64,000 nt of DNA from Actinorugispora endophytica (GCF_004363075.1 NZ_SNYN01000003.1:62001-126000); one strand, 5' to 3'. Counted from the first letter of the stretch, positions 50,475-59,572 are shown. Numbers and translations: made by a program. Notes: generated by a model from the sequence alone, not told the origin.

Positions 50475-50488
50475 TGGGAGCGCTCCCA
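50475..50488. promoter_or_regulatory. CelR-type operator 1 (perfect TGGGAGCGCTCCCA)
   Basis: The 14-bp palindrome bound by the LacI-family repressor CelR in Thermobifida fusca cellulase promoters. It lies about 190 bases before the GH6 start. Confidence 0.9.
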
Positions 50489-50577
50489 TGAACAGGGCGC
50501 GAGCGTTCTGTGCAGTTGTCCGCCGAGGTGCGAAGTTCAACAGTGACTTCGTTCACGATCCTGTGTGACCGAGATCA

Positions 50578-50591
50578 CGGGAGCGCTCCCA
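50578..50591. promoter_or_regulatory. CelR-type operator 2 (CGGGAGCGCTCCCA, 13/14)
   Basis: Second CelR box, about 103 bases further upstream (centre to centre), with one mismatch in the first base. It could also affect the divergent FAH-family gene. Confidence 0.8.
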
Positions 50592-50671
50592 GAAAGGGTA
50601 ACTATTTTGATGGTGGATGTAAACAGTCCGTTAACTGGGCTTATACGCGCGGACCGGCCGAAGGGGTGCTT

Positions 50672-50723
50672 CGCGCGCCCTCCCCGGTGCGCCGGGTGGT
50701 CGGCGCACCGGGGAGGGCGCGCG
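50672..50723. terminator. Long hairpin in the divergent region before the FAH-family gene
   Basis: Perfect 22-bp stem (50672-50693 with 50702-50723), eight-base loop. It stands between divergent genes, where no terminator is expected. Apart from this and the CelR boxes, the region 50289-50797 shows only a candidate -10 (TAGCCT, 50752-50757). Confidence 0.6.
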
Positions 50724-50797
50724 GAACCGGCCGCCCGGCCGCCGGGATCGATAGCCTGTGCTGGAACAACGGCACATGACCCAGAGGTAGGACCCCC

Positions 50798-51595
50798 GTG
50801 CGCATCGCGAGATTCTCTGCCGGCGACGAGGTCGGCTTCGGCCTGATCGACTCCGACGACGAGGGGAACCGGTTCGTCTCCCGGTTGAGCGGCCACCCGC
50901 TGCTCGGGCAGATCCAGCTCACCGGAGAGCGCGCCAGGCTGGAGGACGTGCGCCTGCTGTCCCCGGTGCTGCCCAGCAAGGTCGTGTGCATCGGCAAGAA
51001 CTACGCCGACCACGTCGCGGAGATGCGGCACATCACCGGTGAGGGCACGGCGGAGCCGGTCGTCTTCCTCAAGCCCTCGACCTCCGTCGCCGGTCCGGAC
51101 GACCCGGTGTTCTACCCGGCGCTCTCCTCGCGGGTGGACTTCGAGGGCGAACTCGCCGTGGTCATCGGGCGGGTCTGCCGCGAGGTCCCCGTCGAGCGCG
51201 CCAAGGACGTCGTCTTCGGCTACACCGTCGGCAACGACGTGACCGCGCGGGACCTCCAGCAGACCGACAAGCAGTGGACGCGGGCCAAGGGGTTCGACTC
51301 CTTCTGCCCCCTCGGCCCGTGGATCGAGACCGGCCTGAGCCTGGAGGAGGCCGCGGACCTGCGCGTCACCACCACCGTGGACGGCGAGGTCCGCCAGGAC
51401 GGCAGCACCGCGCAGATGATCCGCGGGATACCCGAGGTCATCGCCTACGTGAGTTCGTTCATGACGCTGCTGCCCGGCGACGTCATCCTCACCGGGACCC
51501 CGGCGGGGGTCGGACCGGTCGAGGTCGGCCAGAGCATGACCGTCTCCATCGAGCGGATCGGCGACCTGACCAACCGCGTGGTGACACGCGACTGA
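50798..51595 (+). CDS. Fumarylacetoacetate hydrolase (FAH) family protein
   Basis: A 265-residue metal-dependent C-C bond hydrolase or isomerase of the FAH superfamily. Family motifs: SKVVCIGKNYADHVAEM, FLKPSTSVAGPDDPV, the metal-ligand segment RVDFEGELAVVIGR, YTVGNDVTARDLQ, GFDSFCPLGPWI and LLPGDVILTGTPAGVGPV. Substrate is undetermined; candidates are acylpyruvates and oxaloacetate tautomers. GTG start with AGGTAGGA upstream. gltX follows after a hairpin, an order I recall from other actinomycetes. Confidence 0.9.
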   Translation: MRIARFSAGDEVGFGLIDSDDEGNRFVSRLSGHPLLGQIQLTGERARLEDVRLLSPVLPSKVVCIGKNYADHVAEMRHITGEGTAEPVVFLKPSTSVAGPDDPVFYPALSSRVDFEGELAVVIGRVCREVPVERAKDVVFGYTVGNDVTARDLQQTDKQWTRAKGFDSFCPLGPWIETGLSLEEAADLRVTTTVDGEVRQDGSTAQMIRGIPEVIAYVSSFMTLLPGDVILTGTPAGVGPVEVGQSMTVSIERIGDLTNRVVTRD

Positions 51596-51605
51596 CCTGG
51601 TGGCC

Positions 51606-51677
51606 TCCCCGGCGATCGTGACCTTTCCGGGGGCTCGGAAGCAGCTGAGGCCCCGGAAAGGTCACGATCGCCGGGGA
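51606..51677. repeat. Palindromic intergenic repeat, copy C
   Basis: 31-bp arms (51606-51636 with 51647-51677) with one mismatch, core gatcgtgacctttccgggg. It lies between two plus-strand genes, after the FAH stop, so it acts as that gene's terminator. Confidence 0.9.
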
Positions 51678-51741
51678 AGGGGCGCGCGAGGGGGTCCGTG
51701 CCGCCTGACGCGGGGAAACGCCCGGCGCGCGCACCCCCCGA

Positions 51742-51747
51742 TAGGCT
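51742..51747 (+). promoter_or_regulatory. Candidate -10 box (TAGGCT), leaderless promoter of gltX
   Basis: The hexamer ends six bases before the GTG at 51754 and no ribosome binding site is present. A leaderless transcript is likely. Confidence 0.45.
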
Positions 51748-51753
51748 GAGCCC

Positions 51754-53181
51754 GTGACTGAGAACGCAATCCGCACCCGCTTCGCTCCCTCGCCGACAGG
51801 GATGTTCCACGTCGGCGGCGCGCGCTCGGCGCTGTTCAACTGGGCCCTCGCCCGGCAGCAGCCCGAAGGCACGTTCGTCCTGCGCATCGAGGACACCGAC
51901 GCCGCGCGCAACAGGCCGGAGTGGACCGAGGGCATCCTGCGCGCCCTGTCCGCGCTGGGGATCAACGAGGAGGACCCGCACTTCGAGGGGCCGTACTTCC
52001 AGTCCCAGATGGCCGACAACCACCGGGAGCTGTGCGAGCGGCTGTTCAAGGAGGGCAGGGCCTACTACGAGGAGGCCCGCGGGGTCGAAGCCGACGACGC
52101 CCCCAGCGGGGCGCGCTACGACCGGCGGCACCGCGACGCGGGCCTGGAGTGGGCGCCGGGGCGGGCGCTGCGGTTCCGCTCCCCCGACGAGGGCGTGACG
52201 CTGGTCCGCGACAGGATCCGCGGCGACGTGGAGTTCCCCAACTCCGCGATCGAGGACTTCGTGATCGCCCGCGGCGACGGCTCCCCGCTGTTCGTGCTCG
52301 CCAACGTCGCCGACGACATCAGCCAGGGCATCACGCACGTGGTGCGCGGCGAGGAGCACCTGTCCAACACCCCCAAGCAGCAGCTGATCTGGGAGGCGCT
52401 GGGGCACACCCCGCCGGTGTGGGCGCACCTCCCGGTGATCGTGAACGAGAAGCGGCAGAAGCTGTCCAAGCGCCGCGACAAGGTCTCGCTGGAGATGTAC
52501 CTCGAGGAGGGCTACCTGCCCGAGGCGATGGTCAACTACCTGATGCTGCTCGGCTGGGCGCCCGGGGACAACCGCGAGATCATGCCGTTCGCCGAGATGG
52601 AGCCGCTCTTCAGGCTGGAGGACGTGAACAGCGCGAGCGCCTTCTTCGACGAGAAGAAGCTGCGCGCGTTCAACGGCGAGTACATCCGCGCGCTCGGCGT
52701 ATCCGAGTTCGTCGAGCGCTGCGCGCCATGGCTGGGCCCGGGCAAGGCTCCGTGGCCCGCGGCGGACTTCGACGCCGCCGTCTTCGAGGCGGTCGCCCCA
52801 CTCGCGCAGAGCCGCATCGCGGTGCTCGGCGAGATCGTGCCCAACGTGGACTTCCTCTTCCTGGACAAGCCCGTCGAGGACGAGCAGAGCTGGAACAAGG
52901 CCATGAAGCCGGGCGTGGGCGAGGAGATGCTCACGGCCGCTCTGGAGCGCTTCGCCGACCAGGGCCTGGCGTGGGAGGCCGCGGAGCTCAAGACCGCGCT
53001 GGAGGAGGCCGGCGCGGGGCTGGGGCTCAAGCTGGGCAAGGCCCAGGCGCCGGTCCGGGTCGCGGTGACCGGCCGCACGGTGGGCCTGCCGCTGTTCGAG
53101 TCGCTGGAGCTGCTCGGCCGCGGGCGCGTCCAGGAGCGGCTGCGCGCCGCCCTGGCCAGGCTCGCCGCCGCGGGAGCCTGA
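51754..53181 (+). CDS. gltX: Glutamyl-tRNA synthetase
   Basis: Charges tRNA(Glu) with glutamate and, in GatCAB organisms without GlnRS, also tRNA(Gln). 475 residues. Class I motifs: [11 protein letters not shown] (HIGH-like) and KLSKR in [24 protein letters not shown] is also typical. The anticodon-binding C-terminal part runs from about residue 330. It is followed directly by the genes of its likely substrates, tRNA-Gln and two tRNA-Glu. GTG start, apparently leaderless. Confidence 0.96.
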   Translation: MTENAIRTRFAPSPTGMFHVGGARSALFNWALARQQPEGTFVLRIEDTDAARNRPEWTEGILRALSALGINEEDPHFEGPYFQSQMADNHRELCERLFKEGRAYYEEARGVEADDAPSGARYDRRHRDAGLEWAPGRALRFRSPDEGVTLVRDRIRGDVEFPNSAIEDFVIARGDGSPLFVLANVADDISQGITHVVRGEEHLSNTPKQQLIWEALGHTPPVWAHLPVIVNEKRQKLSKRRDKVSLEMYLEEGYLPEAMVNYLMLLGWAPGDNREIMPFAEMEPLFRLEDVNSASAFFDEKKLRAFNGEYIRALGVSEFVERCAPWLGPGKAPWPAADFDAAVFEAVAPLAQSRIAVLGEIVPNVDFLFLDKPVEDEQSWNKAMKPGVGEEMLTAALERFADQGLAWEAAELKTALEEAGAGLGLKLGKAQAPVRVAVTGRTVGLPLFESLELLGRGRVQERLRAALARLAAAGA

Positions 53182-53187
53182 GCCGGA

Positions 53188-53218
53188 CGGAGGGCGGGAC
53201 CGCGCGCCCCGCCCTCCG
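53188..53218 (+). terminator. Terminator hairpin after gltX
   Basis: Stem cggagggcggg/cccgccctccg with a nine-base loop. Confidence 0.7.
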
Positions 53219-53319
53219 GCTCGCGCGCCTATCCGTTCGCGAGCACTCAGGATGTCCGCTAAAGTTGTGCCTGCGCCGAGGGGAACGGGGCTCACAAGGA
53301 ACCGATCCCCGATGAGCAC

Positions 53320-53391
53320 TGGGGTATGGTGTAATCGGCAGCACGACTGATTCTGGTTCAGTTAGTCTAGGTTCGAGTCCTGGTACCCCAG
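53320..53391 (+). tRNA. tRNA-Gln (anticodon CTG)
   Basis: Acceptor tggggta/taccccag, D-arm with gtgtaatcggcagcac, anticodon stem actga-tt-CTG-gt-tcagt, T-arm ctagg-ttcgagt-cctgg. 72 bases, CCA not encoded. Substrate for GluRS plus GatCAB. Confidence 0.96.
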
Positions 53392-53454
53392 CATCGAGTC
53401 CTTCGAGGACTCGCCAAGGGCCGGTTTCCGGTCCGGCTGCTTCAGCAGTCCAAG

Positions 53455-53527
53455 GCCCCCGTCGTCTAGCGGCCTAGGACGCCGCCCTCTCAAGGCGGTA
53501 ACGCCGGTTCAAATCCGGTCGGGGGTA
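53455..53527 (+). tRNA. tRNA-Glu (anticodon CTC), copy 1
   Basis: Acceptor gcccccg/cgggggt, anticodon stem ccgcc-ct-CTC-aa-ggcgg, T-arm gccgg-ttcaaat-ccggt. 73 bases, CCA not encoded. Confidence 0.96.
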
Positions 53528-53541
53528 CTCACGGAGAAGAC

Positions 53542-53567
53542 GCTTCCACCTCGGTGGAGGCTTTTTT
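53542..53567 (+). terminator. T-tailed terminator after tRNA-Glu copy 1
   Basis: Stem gcttccacc/ggtggaggc (one G-U pair) followed by six T residues. It separates the first two tRNA genes from the third. Confidence 0.8.
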
Positions 53568-53654
53568 CTGGGAAGCGGGAGATGAGATCCCGATTCGAAG
53601 GCAGGACAGAGCGTCCACCGGCTTCCGGTAGAGTGAGTCCTGAGCAGTTCCGAG

Positions 53655-53727
53655 GCCCCCGTCGTCTAGCGGCCTAGGACGCCGCCCTCTCAAGGCGGTA
53701 ACGCCGGTTCAAATCCGGTCGGGGGTA
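53655..53727 (+). tRNA. tRNA-Glu (anticodon CTC), copy 2
   Basis: Identical in all 73 bases to copy 1 and exactly 200 bases downstream. CCA not encoded. Confidence 0.96.
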
Positions 53728-53734
53728 CCACCAG

Positions 53735-53760
53735 CGCTCCGCCTCACCAGAGGCGGGGCG
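53735..53760 (+). terminator. Terminator after tRNA-Glu copy 2
   Basis: Stem cgctccgcct/aggcggggcg followed by the T-rich ttctttgctttcc. Confidence 0.75.
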
Positions 53761-53855
53761 TTCTTTGCTTTCCGGGGCCGGTGCCGGAGTGTGAGCGGAG
53801 CCCGGAGCGGGCACCCGTTGACTCGACAAGAGGCGTCGAGGCGCGGGGGAGCGGC

Positions 53856-54989
53856 ATGGGTGTGCGGACGGGGGCGGCGACCGTGGCGCTGCTGCTGGCG
53901 GCGGGCTGCTCGGGTGTTCCGGAGCAGGCGGGCGCCCCGGCGAGCCCGCCGGCCGGGCAGACCTCCGAGGCCACCGGAGGCGCGGAGGAGCGGGACCGCC
54001 TGATCCCGCCGGGGGAGCCGGTCGACGTGGCGGCGGGGCTGCGCGTCCCGTGGGACGTCGCCTTCCTGCCCGACGGCGCGGCGCTGGTCTCCGAGCGGGA
54101 CTCCGGACGCGTCGTCCGGGTCGCCCCGGACGGTGCGACCACGGAGGCCGGGACCGTCGGCGGGGTGGTCGCGGAGGGGGAGGGCGGCCTGCTCGGGCTG
54201 GCGGTCTCCCCGTCGTACGCCGAGGACTCGGCCGTCTACGCCTACTTCACCGCCGCCGAGGACAACCGGATCGTCCGAATGGCCTACGACCCCGCGGACG
54301 GCCTCAGCGGGGCGGAGGTGATCGTGGACGGACTGCCCAAGGCGGGCAACCACAACGGCGGGCGGATCGCGTTCGGCCCCGACGGGATGCTGTACGCGGG
54401 GACCGGTGACGCGGGGCGGGAGGAGCTCGCCCAGGACACCGGCTCCCCGGCGGGCAAGATCCTGCGGATGACCCCCGACGGCGAACCCGCCGAGGGGAAC
54501 CCGTTCGGCAACCTGGTCTACAGCTACGGGCACCGCAACGTGCAGGGGCTGGCCTGGGACGAGGACGGCCGGATGTTCGGTGTGGAGTTCGGCCAGGACG
54601 CCTTCGACGAGGTCAACGTGATCGAGCCGGGCGGCAACTACGGCTGGCCGGAGGTCGAGGGGGTCGGCGGGTCGGACGAGTACGTCGACCCGGTGGTCAC
54701 CTGGACCACCGACGAGGCCTCCCCCAGCGGTGCGGCCGTCGCGGGCGGCTCCCTGTGGGTGGCCGCGCTGCGCGGTGAGCGCCTGTGGCGGATCCCCCTG
54801 ACCGGCGCGGACGACGGCCCGGTCTACGAGCCCGAGGCCCTCTTCGTCGGAGAGTACGGCCGCCTGCGCGCCGTCGCGGCCGAGCCGGGCGGCGACGCCG
54901 TGTGGGTCGGCACCAGCAACCACGACGGCCGCGGCGCCCCCGCCGGTGACGACGACCGCCTGCTGCGCGTCCCCCTCGACCCCCGCTGA
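53856..54989 (+). CDS. PQQ-dependent (aldose/sorbosone) sugar dehydrogenase lipoprotein
   Basis: Exported six-bladed beta-propeller oxidoreductase of the soluble glucose dehydrogenase/YliI family, 377 residues. Lipoprotein signal with lipobox LLLAAGCSG (lipid Cys18). Propeller motifs: RVPWDVAFLPDGAALVSERDSGRV, GLLGLAVSP, VYAYFTA, NHNGGRIAFGPDGMLYAGTGDAG, YSYGHRNVQGLAWD and FGQDAFDEVNVIEPGGNYGWPEVEG. These match the catalytic His and metal/PQQ loops of the family. ATG 53856 is chosen for the signal peptide and the GGGGGA upstream. Its stop codon lies inside a long palindrome shared with the convergent regulator gene. Confidence 0.9.
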   Translation: MGVRTGAATVALLLAAGCSGVPEQAGAPASPPAGQTSEATGGAEERDRLIPPGEPVDVAAGLRVPWDVAFLPDGAALVSERDSGRVVRVAPDGATTEAGTVGGVVAEGEGGLLGLAVSPSYAEDSAVYAYFTAAEDNRIVRMAYDPADGLSGAEVIVDGLPKAGNHNGGRIAFGPDGMLYAGTGDAGREELAQDTGSPAGKILRMTPDGEPAEGNPFGNLVYSYGHRNVQGLAWDEDGRMFGVEFGQDAFDEVNVIEPGGNYGWPEVEGVGGSDEYVDPVVTWTTDEASPSGAAVAGGSLWVAALRGERLWRIPLTGADDGPVYEPEALFVGEYGRLRAVAAEPGGDAVWVGTSNHDGRGAPAGDDDRLLRVPLDPR

Positions 54990-55049
54990 TCGTGACCTTT
55001 CCGGGGTCCCGGGGGCGGTTGGGACCCCGGAAAGGTCACGATCAGCGGG
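54982..55049. repeat. Palindromic intergenic repeat, copy D, containing both flanking stop codons
   Basis: Perfect 29-bp arms (54982-55010 with 55021-55049) and a ten-base loop. The TGA of the plus-strand gene lies in the left arm and the TGA of the minus-strand regulator in the right arm, at symmetric positions. Acts as a bidirectional terminator. Confidence 0.92.
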
Positions 55050-55791
55050 AGACCACCGAGGACTGCGCCTCGTGGTTGCGCAGGGCCTCGCTGATCTTGT
55101 CGGCGGCGGCCATCACCGCGGGGGCGTGCAGGCGGCCAGGGGAGCGGGTGAGGCGTTCGAGGGGACCGGAGACCGAGACCGCGGCGATGACGCGGCCGCC
55201 CGCGCCCGCGATGGGGGCCGAGACCGAGGCCACGCCCTGTTCGCGCTCACCGACGCTCTGGGCCCACCTGCGGCGGCGCACCTGGGACAGGGTCGCGGCG
55301 GTGAAGTGCGCGCCGCGCAGCGCGCGGCGGACGCGCTCGGAGTCCTCCCAGGCCACGAGGACCTGGGCGGCCGAGCCCGCGTTCATCGGAAGCTCGCTGC
55401 CGACCGGGACGGTGTCGCGCAGGCCGCTGGTGCGCTCGGCGGCGGCCACGCAGACCCGCACGTCGCCCTGGCGGCGGTAGAGCTGGGCGCTCTCGCCGGT
55501 GAGGTCCCGCAGCTGCGTGAGGACCGGGTTGGCGATGGCCAGCAGCCGGTCCTCGCCGGTGGCGATGGACAACTCGCCGAGCCGGGGACCGAGCACGAAG
55601 CGCCCCTGGCTGTCCCGGGAGACCATGCGGTGCCGTTCCAGCGCGACGGCGAGCCGGTGCGCGGTGGGACGGGCCAGGCCGGTGATCTGCACCAGCTGGG
55701 CCAGCGAGGCGGGCCCCGACTCCAGTGCGTCGAGCACCGTCATTGTCTTGTCCAGCACACCTACGCCACTGGATGGGCTAGAGTTGTCCAT
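55042..55791 (-). CDS. ndgR: IclR-family regulator, NdgR-like (amino acid metabolism)
   Basis: A 249-residue regulator divergent from leuC. N-terminal winged helix-turn-helix ([25 protein letters not shown]), then the IclR effector domain ([47 protein letters not shown], split over residues 95-145). In Streptomyces the orthologue NdgR, and in Corynebacterium LtbR, sits beside leuCD and controls leucine and other amino acid genes. The gene symbol rests on this context and resemblance. Its start is [20 protein letters not shown] at 55791; the longer frame upstream is leuC promoter sequence. Confidence 0.85.
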   Translation of the reverse strand: MDNSSPSSGVGVLDKTMTVLDALESGPASLAQLVQITGLARPTAHRLAVALERHRMVSRDSQGRFVLGPRLGELSIATGEDRLLAIANPVLTQLRDLTGESAQLYRRQGDVRVCVAAAERTSGLRDTVPVGSELPMNAGSAAQVLVAWEDSERVRRALRGAHFTAATLSQVRRRRWAQSVGEREQGVASVSAPIAGAGGRVIAAVSVSGPLERLTRSPGRLHAPAVMAAADKISEALRNHEAQSSVVSR

Positions 55792-55943
55792 GGCTTGATA
55801 TTGCCGTCTCGCTATTTGGAATGCAAATCCGCCCGCACGGGCGGGTGGCGCGCGGGACCTCTCCGCGCCGGCCCCGGAACGGGCGGCGCGCGATGGCGAG
55901 AAGCTTGGCGACAACACCGTCGAGACGCGAGGAGGCGTCGCAC
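55792..55943. promoter_or_regulatory. Divergent ndgR/leuC promoter region
   Basis: AT-rich stretch 55790-55830 (ttgatattgccgtctcgc) expected to hold both promoters and the regulator's site. The GTCTC element also occurs upstream of leuB. The exact operator was not resolved. Confidence 0.45.
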
Positions 55944-57341
55944 ATGGCCCGCACGATGGCCGAAAAGGTCTGGGAGGAGCACGTCGTCCGGCGTGCCGAA
56001 GGCGAACCGGACCTGCTCTACATCGACCTGCACCTGGTGCACGAGGTGACCAGCCCCCAGGCGTTCGAAGGGCTGCGCCTGGCCGGTCGGACGCTGCGCC
56101 GCCCGGACCTCACCATCGCCACCGAGGACCACAACGTCCCGACCGAGAACATCCTCCTGCCGATCGCCGACCCGGTGTCGCGCACCCAGATCGAGACCCT
56201 GCGCAAGAACGCCTCCGACTTCGGCGTGCGCCTGCACCCGATGGGCGACATCGACCAGGGCGTCGTCCACGTCATCGGCCCGCAGCTGGGGCTGACCCAG
56301 CCGGGCATGACCGTCGTCTGCGGCGACAGCCACACCAGCACGCACGGCGCGTTCGGAGCACTGGCCTTCGGTATCGGCACCAGCCAGGTCGAGCACGTCA
56401 TGGCCACCCAGACGCTGCCCATGGCGCCCTTCAAGACGATGGCGGTCAACGTCACCGGCACGCTCAGGCCGGGGGTGACCTCCAAGGACATCATCCTGGC
56501 GGTGATCGCCAAGATCGGCACCGGCGGCGGCCAGGGCTACGTCATCGAGTACCGGGGCGAGGCCATCCGGTCGCTGTCGATGGAAGCCCGCATGACCGTG
56601 TGCAACATGTCGATCGAGGCGGGCGCCCGCGCCGGGATGATCGCGCCCGACCAGACCACCTTCGACTACCTCGAGGGCCGTCCGCACGCTCCGAAGGGCG
56701 AGCTGTGGGACCGGGCCGTCGAGCACTGGAAGAGCCTGGCCACCGACGAGGGAGCCGAGTTCGACCACGAGGTGTTCCTGGACGCCGACGAGCTGAGCCC
56801 GTTCGTGACCTGGGGGACCAACCCCGGCCAGGGCGCCCCGCTGGACTCCGCGGTCCCGGACCCGGCCTCCTTCGAGGACGACACCGACCGCGCCGCCGCC
56901 GAGAAGGCGCTGGCCTACATGGACCTGGCCCCCGGCACTCCGCTGCGCGAGGTCAGGGTGGACACCGTCTTCGTCGGTTCCTGCACCAACGGCCGGATCG
57001 AGGACCTGCGCGCCGCCGCCGAGGTCATCAGGGGCCGCAGGGTCGCCGAGGGCGTGCGCATGATGATCGTGCCTGGCTCCATGCGGGTCAAGGAGCAGGC
57101 CGCCGCGGAGGGCCTGGACCAGGTCTTCCGTGAGGCCGGGGCCGAGTGGCGCGAGGCGGGCTGCTCGATGTGCCTGGGCATGAACCCCGACACCCTCAAG
57201 CCCGGCGAGCGCAGCGCCTCCACCTCCAACCGCAACTTCGAGGGCAGGCAGGGCAAGGGCGGCCGCACGCACCTGGTCTCGCCGCTGGTCGCCGCGGCCA
57301 CCGCGGTGCGCGGCACGCTGTCCTCGCCCGCCGACCTGTAG
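55944..57341 (+). CDS. leuC: 3-isopropylmalate dehydratase, large subunit
   Basis: Aconitase-family enzyme that isomerises 2- to 3-isopropylmalate with LeuD. 465 residues. Iron-sulfur ligands and active-site segments: [22 protein letters not shown], the cluster cysteine in [13 protein letters not shown], the pair in [10 protein letters not shown], and [19 protein letters not shown] for substrate binding. ATG 55944 follows GAGGAGG. leuD begins 18 bases after the stop. Confidence 0.96.
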   Translation: MARTMAEKVWEEHVVRRAEGEPDLLYIDLHLVHEVTSPQAFEGLRLAGRTLRRPDLTIATEDHNVPTENILLPIADPVSRTQIETLRKNASDFGVRLHPMGDIDQGVVHVIGPQLGLTQPGMTVVCGDSHTSTHGAFGALAFGIGTSQVEHVMATQTLPMAPFKTMAVNVTGTLRPGVTSKDIILAVIAKIGTGGGQGYVIEYRGEAIRSLSMEARMTVCNMSIEAGARAGMIAPDQTTFDYLEGRPHAPKGELWDRAVEHWKSLATDEGAEFDHEVFLDADELSPFVTWGTNPGQGAPLDSAVPDPASFEDDTDRAAAEKALAYMDLAPGTPLREVRVDTVFVGSCTNGRIEDLRAAAEVIRGRRVAEGVRMMIVPGSMRVKEQAAAEGLDQVFREAGAEWREAGCSMCLGMNPDTLKPGERSASTSNRNFEGRQGKGGRTHLVSPLVAAATAVRGTLSSPADL

Positions 57342-57359
57342 TCAGTTAGGAACGCCGAC

Positions 57360-57950
57360 ATGGAGAAGTTCACCGTCCACACCGGCCGCGCCGTGCCGCT
57401 GCGCTACAGCAACGTGGACACCGACCAGATCATCCCCGCCGTCTACCTCAAGCGGGTCAGCCGCGACGGCTTCGAGGACGGCCTGTTCGCCGCCTGGCGC
57501 GCCAACGACCCCGGGTTCGTGCTGAACAGGCCCGAGTACAAGGAGGGCACCGTCCTGATCGCCGGGCCCGACTTCGGCACCGGCTCCTCCCGCGAGCACG
57601 CGGTGTGGGCCCTGCAGAACTACGGGTTCAAGGCGGTCCTGGCCCCCCGCTTCGCCGACATCTTCCGGGGCAACTCGCTCAAGGGCGGCCTGCTGACCGT
57701 CGTGCTGCCCCAGCAGGTCATCGAGCGGCTGTGGGAGATGGTGGAGGCCGACCCCGCCACCGAGGTCACGGTCGACCTGGAGGCGCGCGAGGTGCGGGCC
57801 GGGGGGATCACGGAGCCGTTCGAGCTGGACGACTACACCCGTTGGCGGCTCATGGAGGGCCTCGACGACATCGGCCTGACACTGCGGCACACCGACGCCA
57901 TCACCGAGTTCGAGAAGCACCGCAAGCCGTGGCTGCCGGTCACCCAGTAG
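57360..57950 (+). CDS. leuD: 3-isopropylmalate dehydratase, small subunit
   Basis: Swivelling small subunit of 196 residues. [32 protein letters not shown] at the N-terminus and [44 protein letters not shown] in the middle are diagnostic. Operon with leuC. Confidence 0.96.
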   Translation: MEKFTVHTGRAVPLRYSNVDTDQIIPAVYLKRVSRDGFEDGLFAAWRANDPGFVLNRPEYKEGTVLIAGPDFGTGSSREHAVWALQNYGFKAVLAPRFADIFRGNSLKGGLLTVVLPQQVIERLWEMVEADPATEVTVDLEAREVRAGGITEPFELDDYTRWRLMEGLDDIGLTLRHTDAITEFEKHRKPWLPVTQ

Positions 57951-58198
57951 AGGCCGGGAACCCCGACGAGGAGCCGGAATCCGGCCGCGATCAGGAATTT
58001 TACCTGGACTTGGCACGGCGTCTCCGGGACGCCCACCGCCGGGCCAACGCGCTTCCTGATCCTGTCCGCATTCCGGCGATTCGTAGGCTTTTGACGGTCA
58101 CAGAAGGGGTCAAAAGGGATCCGGTCCGGGCGTCGGGACGGCTGGACCGCATGCTCGCGGAGCTCCCAGAACAGGCGGAAGACCCCTCGACACGCTGA
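57929..58198 (+). CDS. Hypothetical helical protein (about 89 aa) between leuD and hup
   Basis: Frame from a GTG at 57929 (22 bases inside leuD, GAGAAG upstream) to the TGA at 58198. The stretch [20 protein letters not shown], then [18 protein letters not shown] and [16 protein letters not shown] looks like genuine amphipathic helices, unlike the usual Arg/Pro shadows. No family recognised. Start uncertain. Overlap with leuD suggests translational coupling. Confidence 0.5.
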   Translation: MAAGHPVEAGNPDEEPESGRDQEFYLDLARRLRDAHRRANALPDPVRIPAIRRLLTVTEGVKRDPVRASGRLDRMLAELPEQAEDPSTR

Positions 58199-58275
58199 TT
58201 TTCCAGGCGTTTGTATTTGTGTAAGCCCCCTGGTGTCCCCTAATTTCGAGCGAGCAAGGGGGAACCGGAGGAACC

Positions 58276-58554
58276 ATGAACAAGCGTGACCTGATCGACG
58301 CGATCTCGGATCGGCTGGGGGACAAGAAGACCGCCACCGAAGCCGTCAACGCGGTGCTGGACGCGATCCAGCAGACCGTCGCCAAGGGCGACAAGGTGGC
58401 CATCACCGGGTTCGGGGTCTTTGAGAAGTCCGAACGCGCGGCCCGCACCGCACGCAACCCCGCCACCGGGGCCGCCATCGACGTTCCCGCGAGCTTCGTC
58501 CCGAAGTTCCGTCCGGGCGCCGACTTCAAGGCCCTGGTGAACGGCGACAAGTAG
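58276..58554 (+). CDS. hup: HU-family nucleoid DNA-binding protein
   Basis: A 92-residue HU protein that bends and compacts DNA. MNKRDLIDAISDRLGDKKTATEAVNAVLDAI forms the dimerisation helices, and the beta-arm region is GFGVFEKSERAARTARNPATG to VPKFRPGADFK. It lacks the Lys-rich C-terminal tail of mycobacterial HupB, so it is the short form. GGAGGAACC precedes the ATG. Confidence 0.96.
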   Translation: MNKRDLIDAISDRLGDKKTATEAVNAVLDAIQQTVAKGDKVAITGFGVFEKSERAARTARNPATGAAIDVPASFVPKFRPGADFKALVNGDK

Positions 58555-58570
58555 CAACCGACAGCACGCA

Positions 58571-58605
58571 CTGCCCGGGGCCCGGAATGGATGGGTCCCG
58601 GGCAG
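58571..58605. terminator. Terminator between hup and cofC
   Basis: Stem ctgcccggg/cccgggcag with further pairing (gccc/gggt) inside, between convergent genes. Confidence 0.65.
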
Positions 58606-58623
58606 CCGTGTGTCCGGGGCCGC

Positions 58624-59280
58624 TCAGGTCCGGGCCAGGCCCAGTTCGGCCAGAACCCTGGCGGTGGCCGGCCCCACTCCGAGCTCCGCGGCCGCGCGCA
58701 GGTCGTCGGGGGTGTCCACGTCCCGGCGCGCCGTGGGGACGTCGTCCAGGCCGATCTCCGCCGCCCCGCGGGCCCGGTGCCGCAGTCGGGAGGCCCCCTC
58801 GAAGGCGGGGGCGAAGGCCGCGCCCGGCATCGCGCTGTACACGGTGGTGCCCACACCGGGCGTGTCGGCGAGGAAGGCGTTCGGGTGCGCCGCGGCGGCG
58901 TCCAGTACCCGGGCGAGTTCGTCCGCGCGCAGCGCGGGGAGGTCCGCCGAGAGCGCGCACACCCCGGCGCCGGGGCGCAGCGCGCGGGCGTGCGCCGCCC
59001 CGTGCGCGAGCGCGGTGTTGAGCCCCGTGCCGGGCTCCCCGCCCACCACGCGCGCGCCGAGCCCGAGCAGCACCGGGGCCGCGGCCCCGTCGTCGGTGAC
59101 CGCGAAGACCGCGCCCACCTGGGGAACGGCCACGGCGGCCCGCACGGTGTCGGCGGCTACCGCCAGCGCGAGGTCCCGCCGGAGCGGCCCGGCGAACGCG
59201 GCGAGCCGTGACTTGGCGGCGGTGAGCCGTTTGACCGGTACCACCAGCGACCAGCGCTGCCGCGCGCGTTCGGAGTCCAC
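58624..59280 (-). CDS. cofC: Phosphoenolpyruvate (2-phospholactate) guanylyltransferase CofC/FbiD
   Basis: Activates the three-carbon acid for coenzyme F420 synthesis. 218 residues. Nucleotidyltransferase fold with VVPVKRLTAAKSRLA at the N-terminus, ALSADLPALRADELARVL with the metal-binding Asp, and LADTPGVGTTVYSAMPGAAFAPAFEGASRLRH for substrate binding. GTG 59280 follows GAGGAAACCG. The longer frame upstream overlaps the plsC promoter region. Other F420 genes are not in the window. Confidence 0.9.
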   Translation of the reverse strand: MDSERARQRWSLVVPVKRLTAAKSRLAAFAGPLRRDLALAVAADTVRAAVAVPQVGAVFAVTDDGAAAPVLLGLGARVVGGEPGTGLNTALAHGAAHARALRPGAGVCALSADLPALRADELARVLDAAAAHPNAFLADTPGVGTTVYSAMPGAAFAPAFEGASRLRHRARGAAEIGLDDVPTARRDVDTPDDLRAAAELGVGPATARVLAELGLART

Positions 59281-59572
59281 CGGTTTCCTCGGCTCCCTCT
59301 CGCCTCGACGCCAGCCGGTAGTAAAGAGTATGTCCCAGCCGTCCGAAGGCGGTCGAGGGCGGCCCCGTCCGGGACGGCGCCCGCCGCACCGGCGGCACCC
59401 GGGCGGCGGACCGGGACGAACACCGCGAACCGTCCTGCGGGACCCGTCCTGGACGGACGCGGGCCGACCCGAGAGCATTCGGGAAACACGCCCTAGACTG
59501 GAGCGGTTGCGCGGCCGGGGAATCCCGCGACGGCACGACCGCAGGCGCGCCGAACCGATTAAGGAGTCCACC

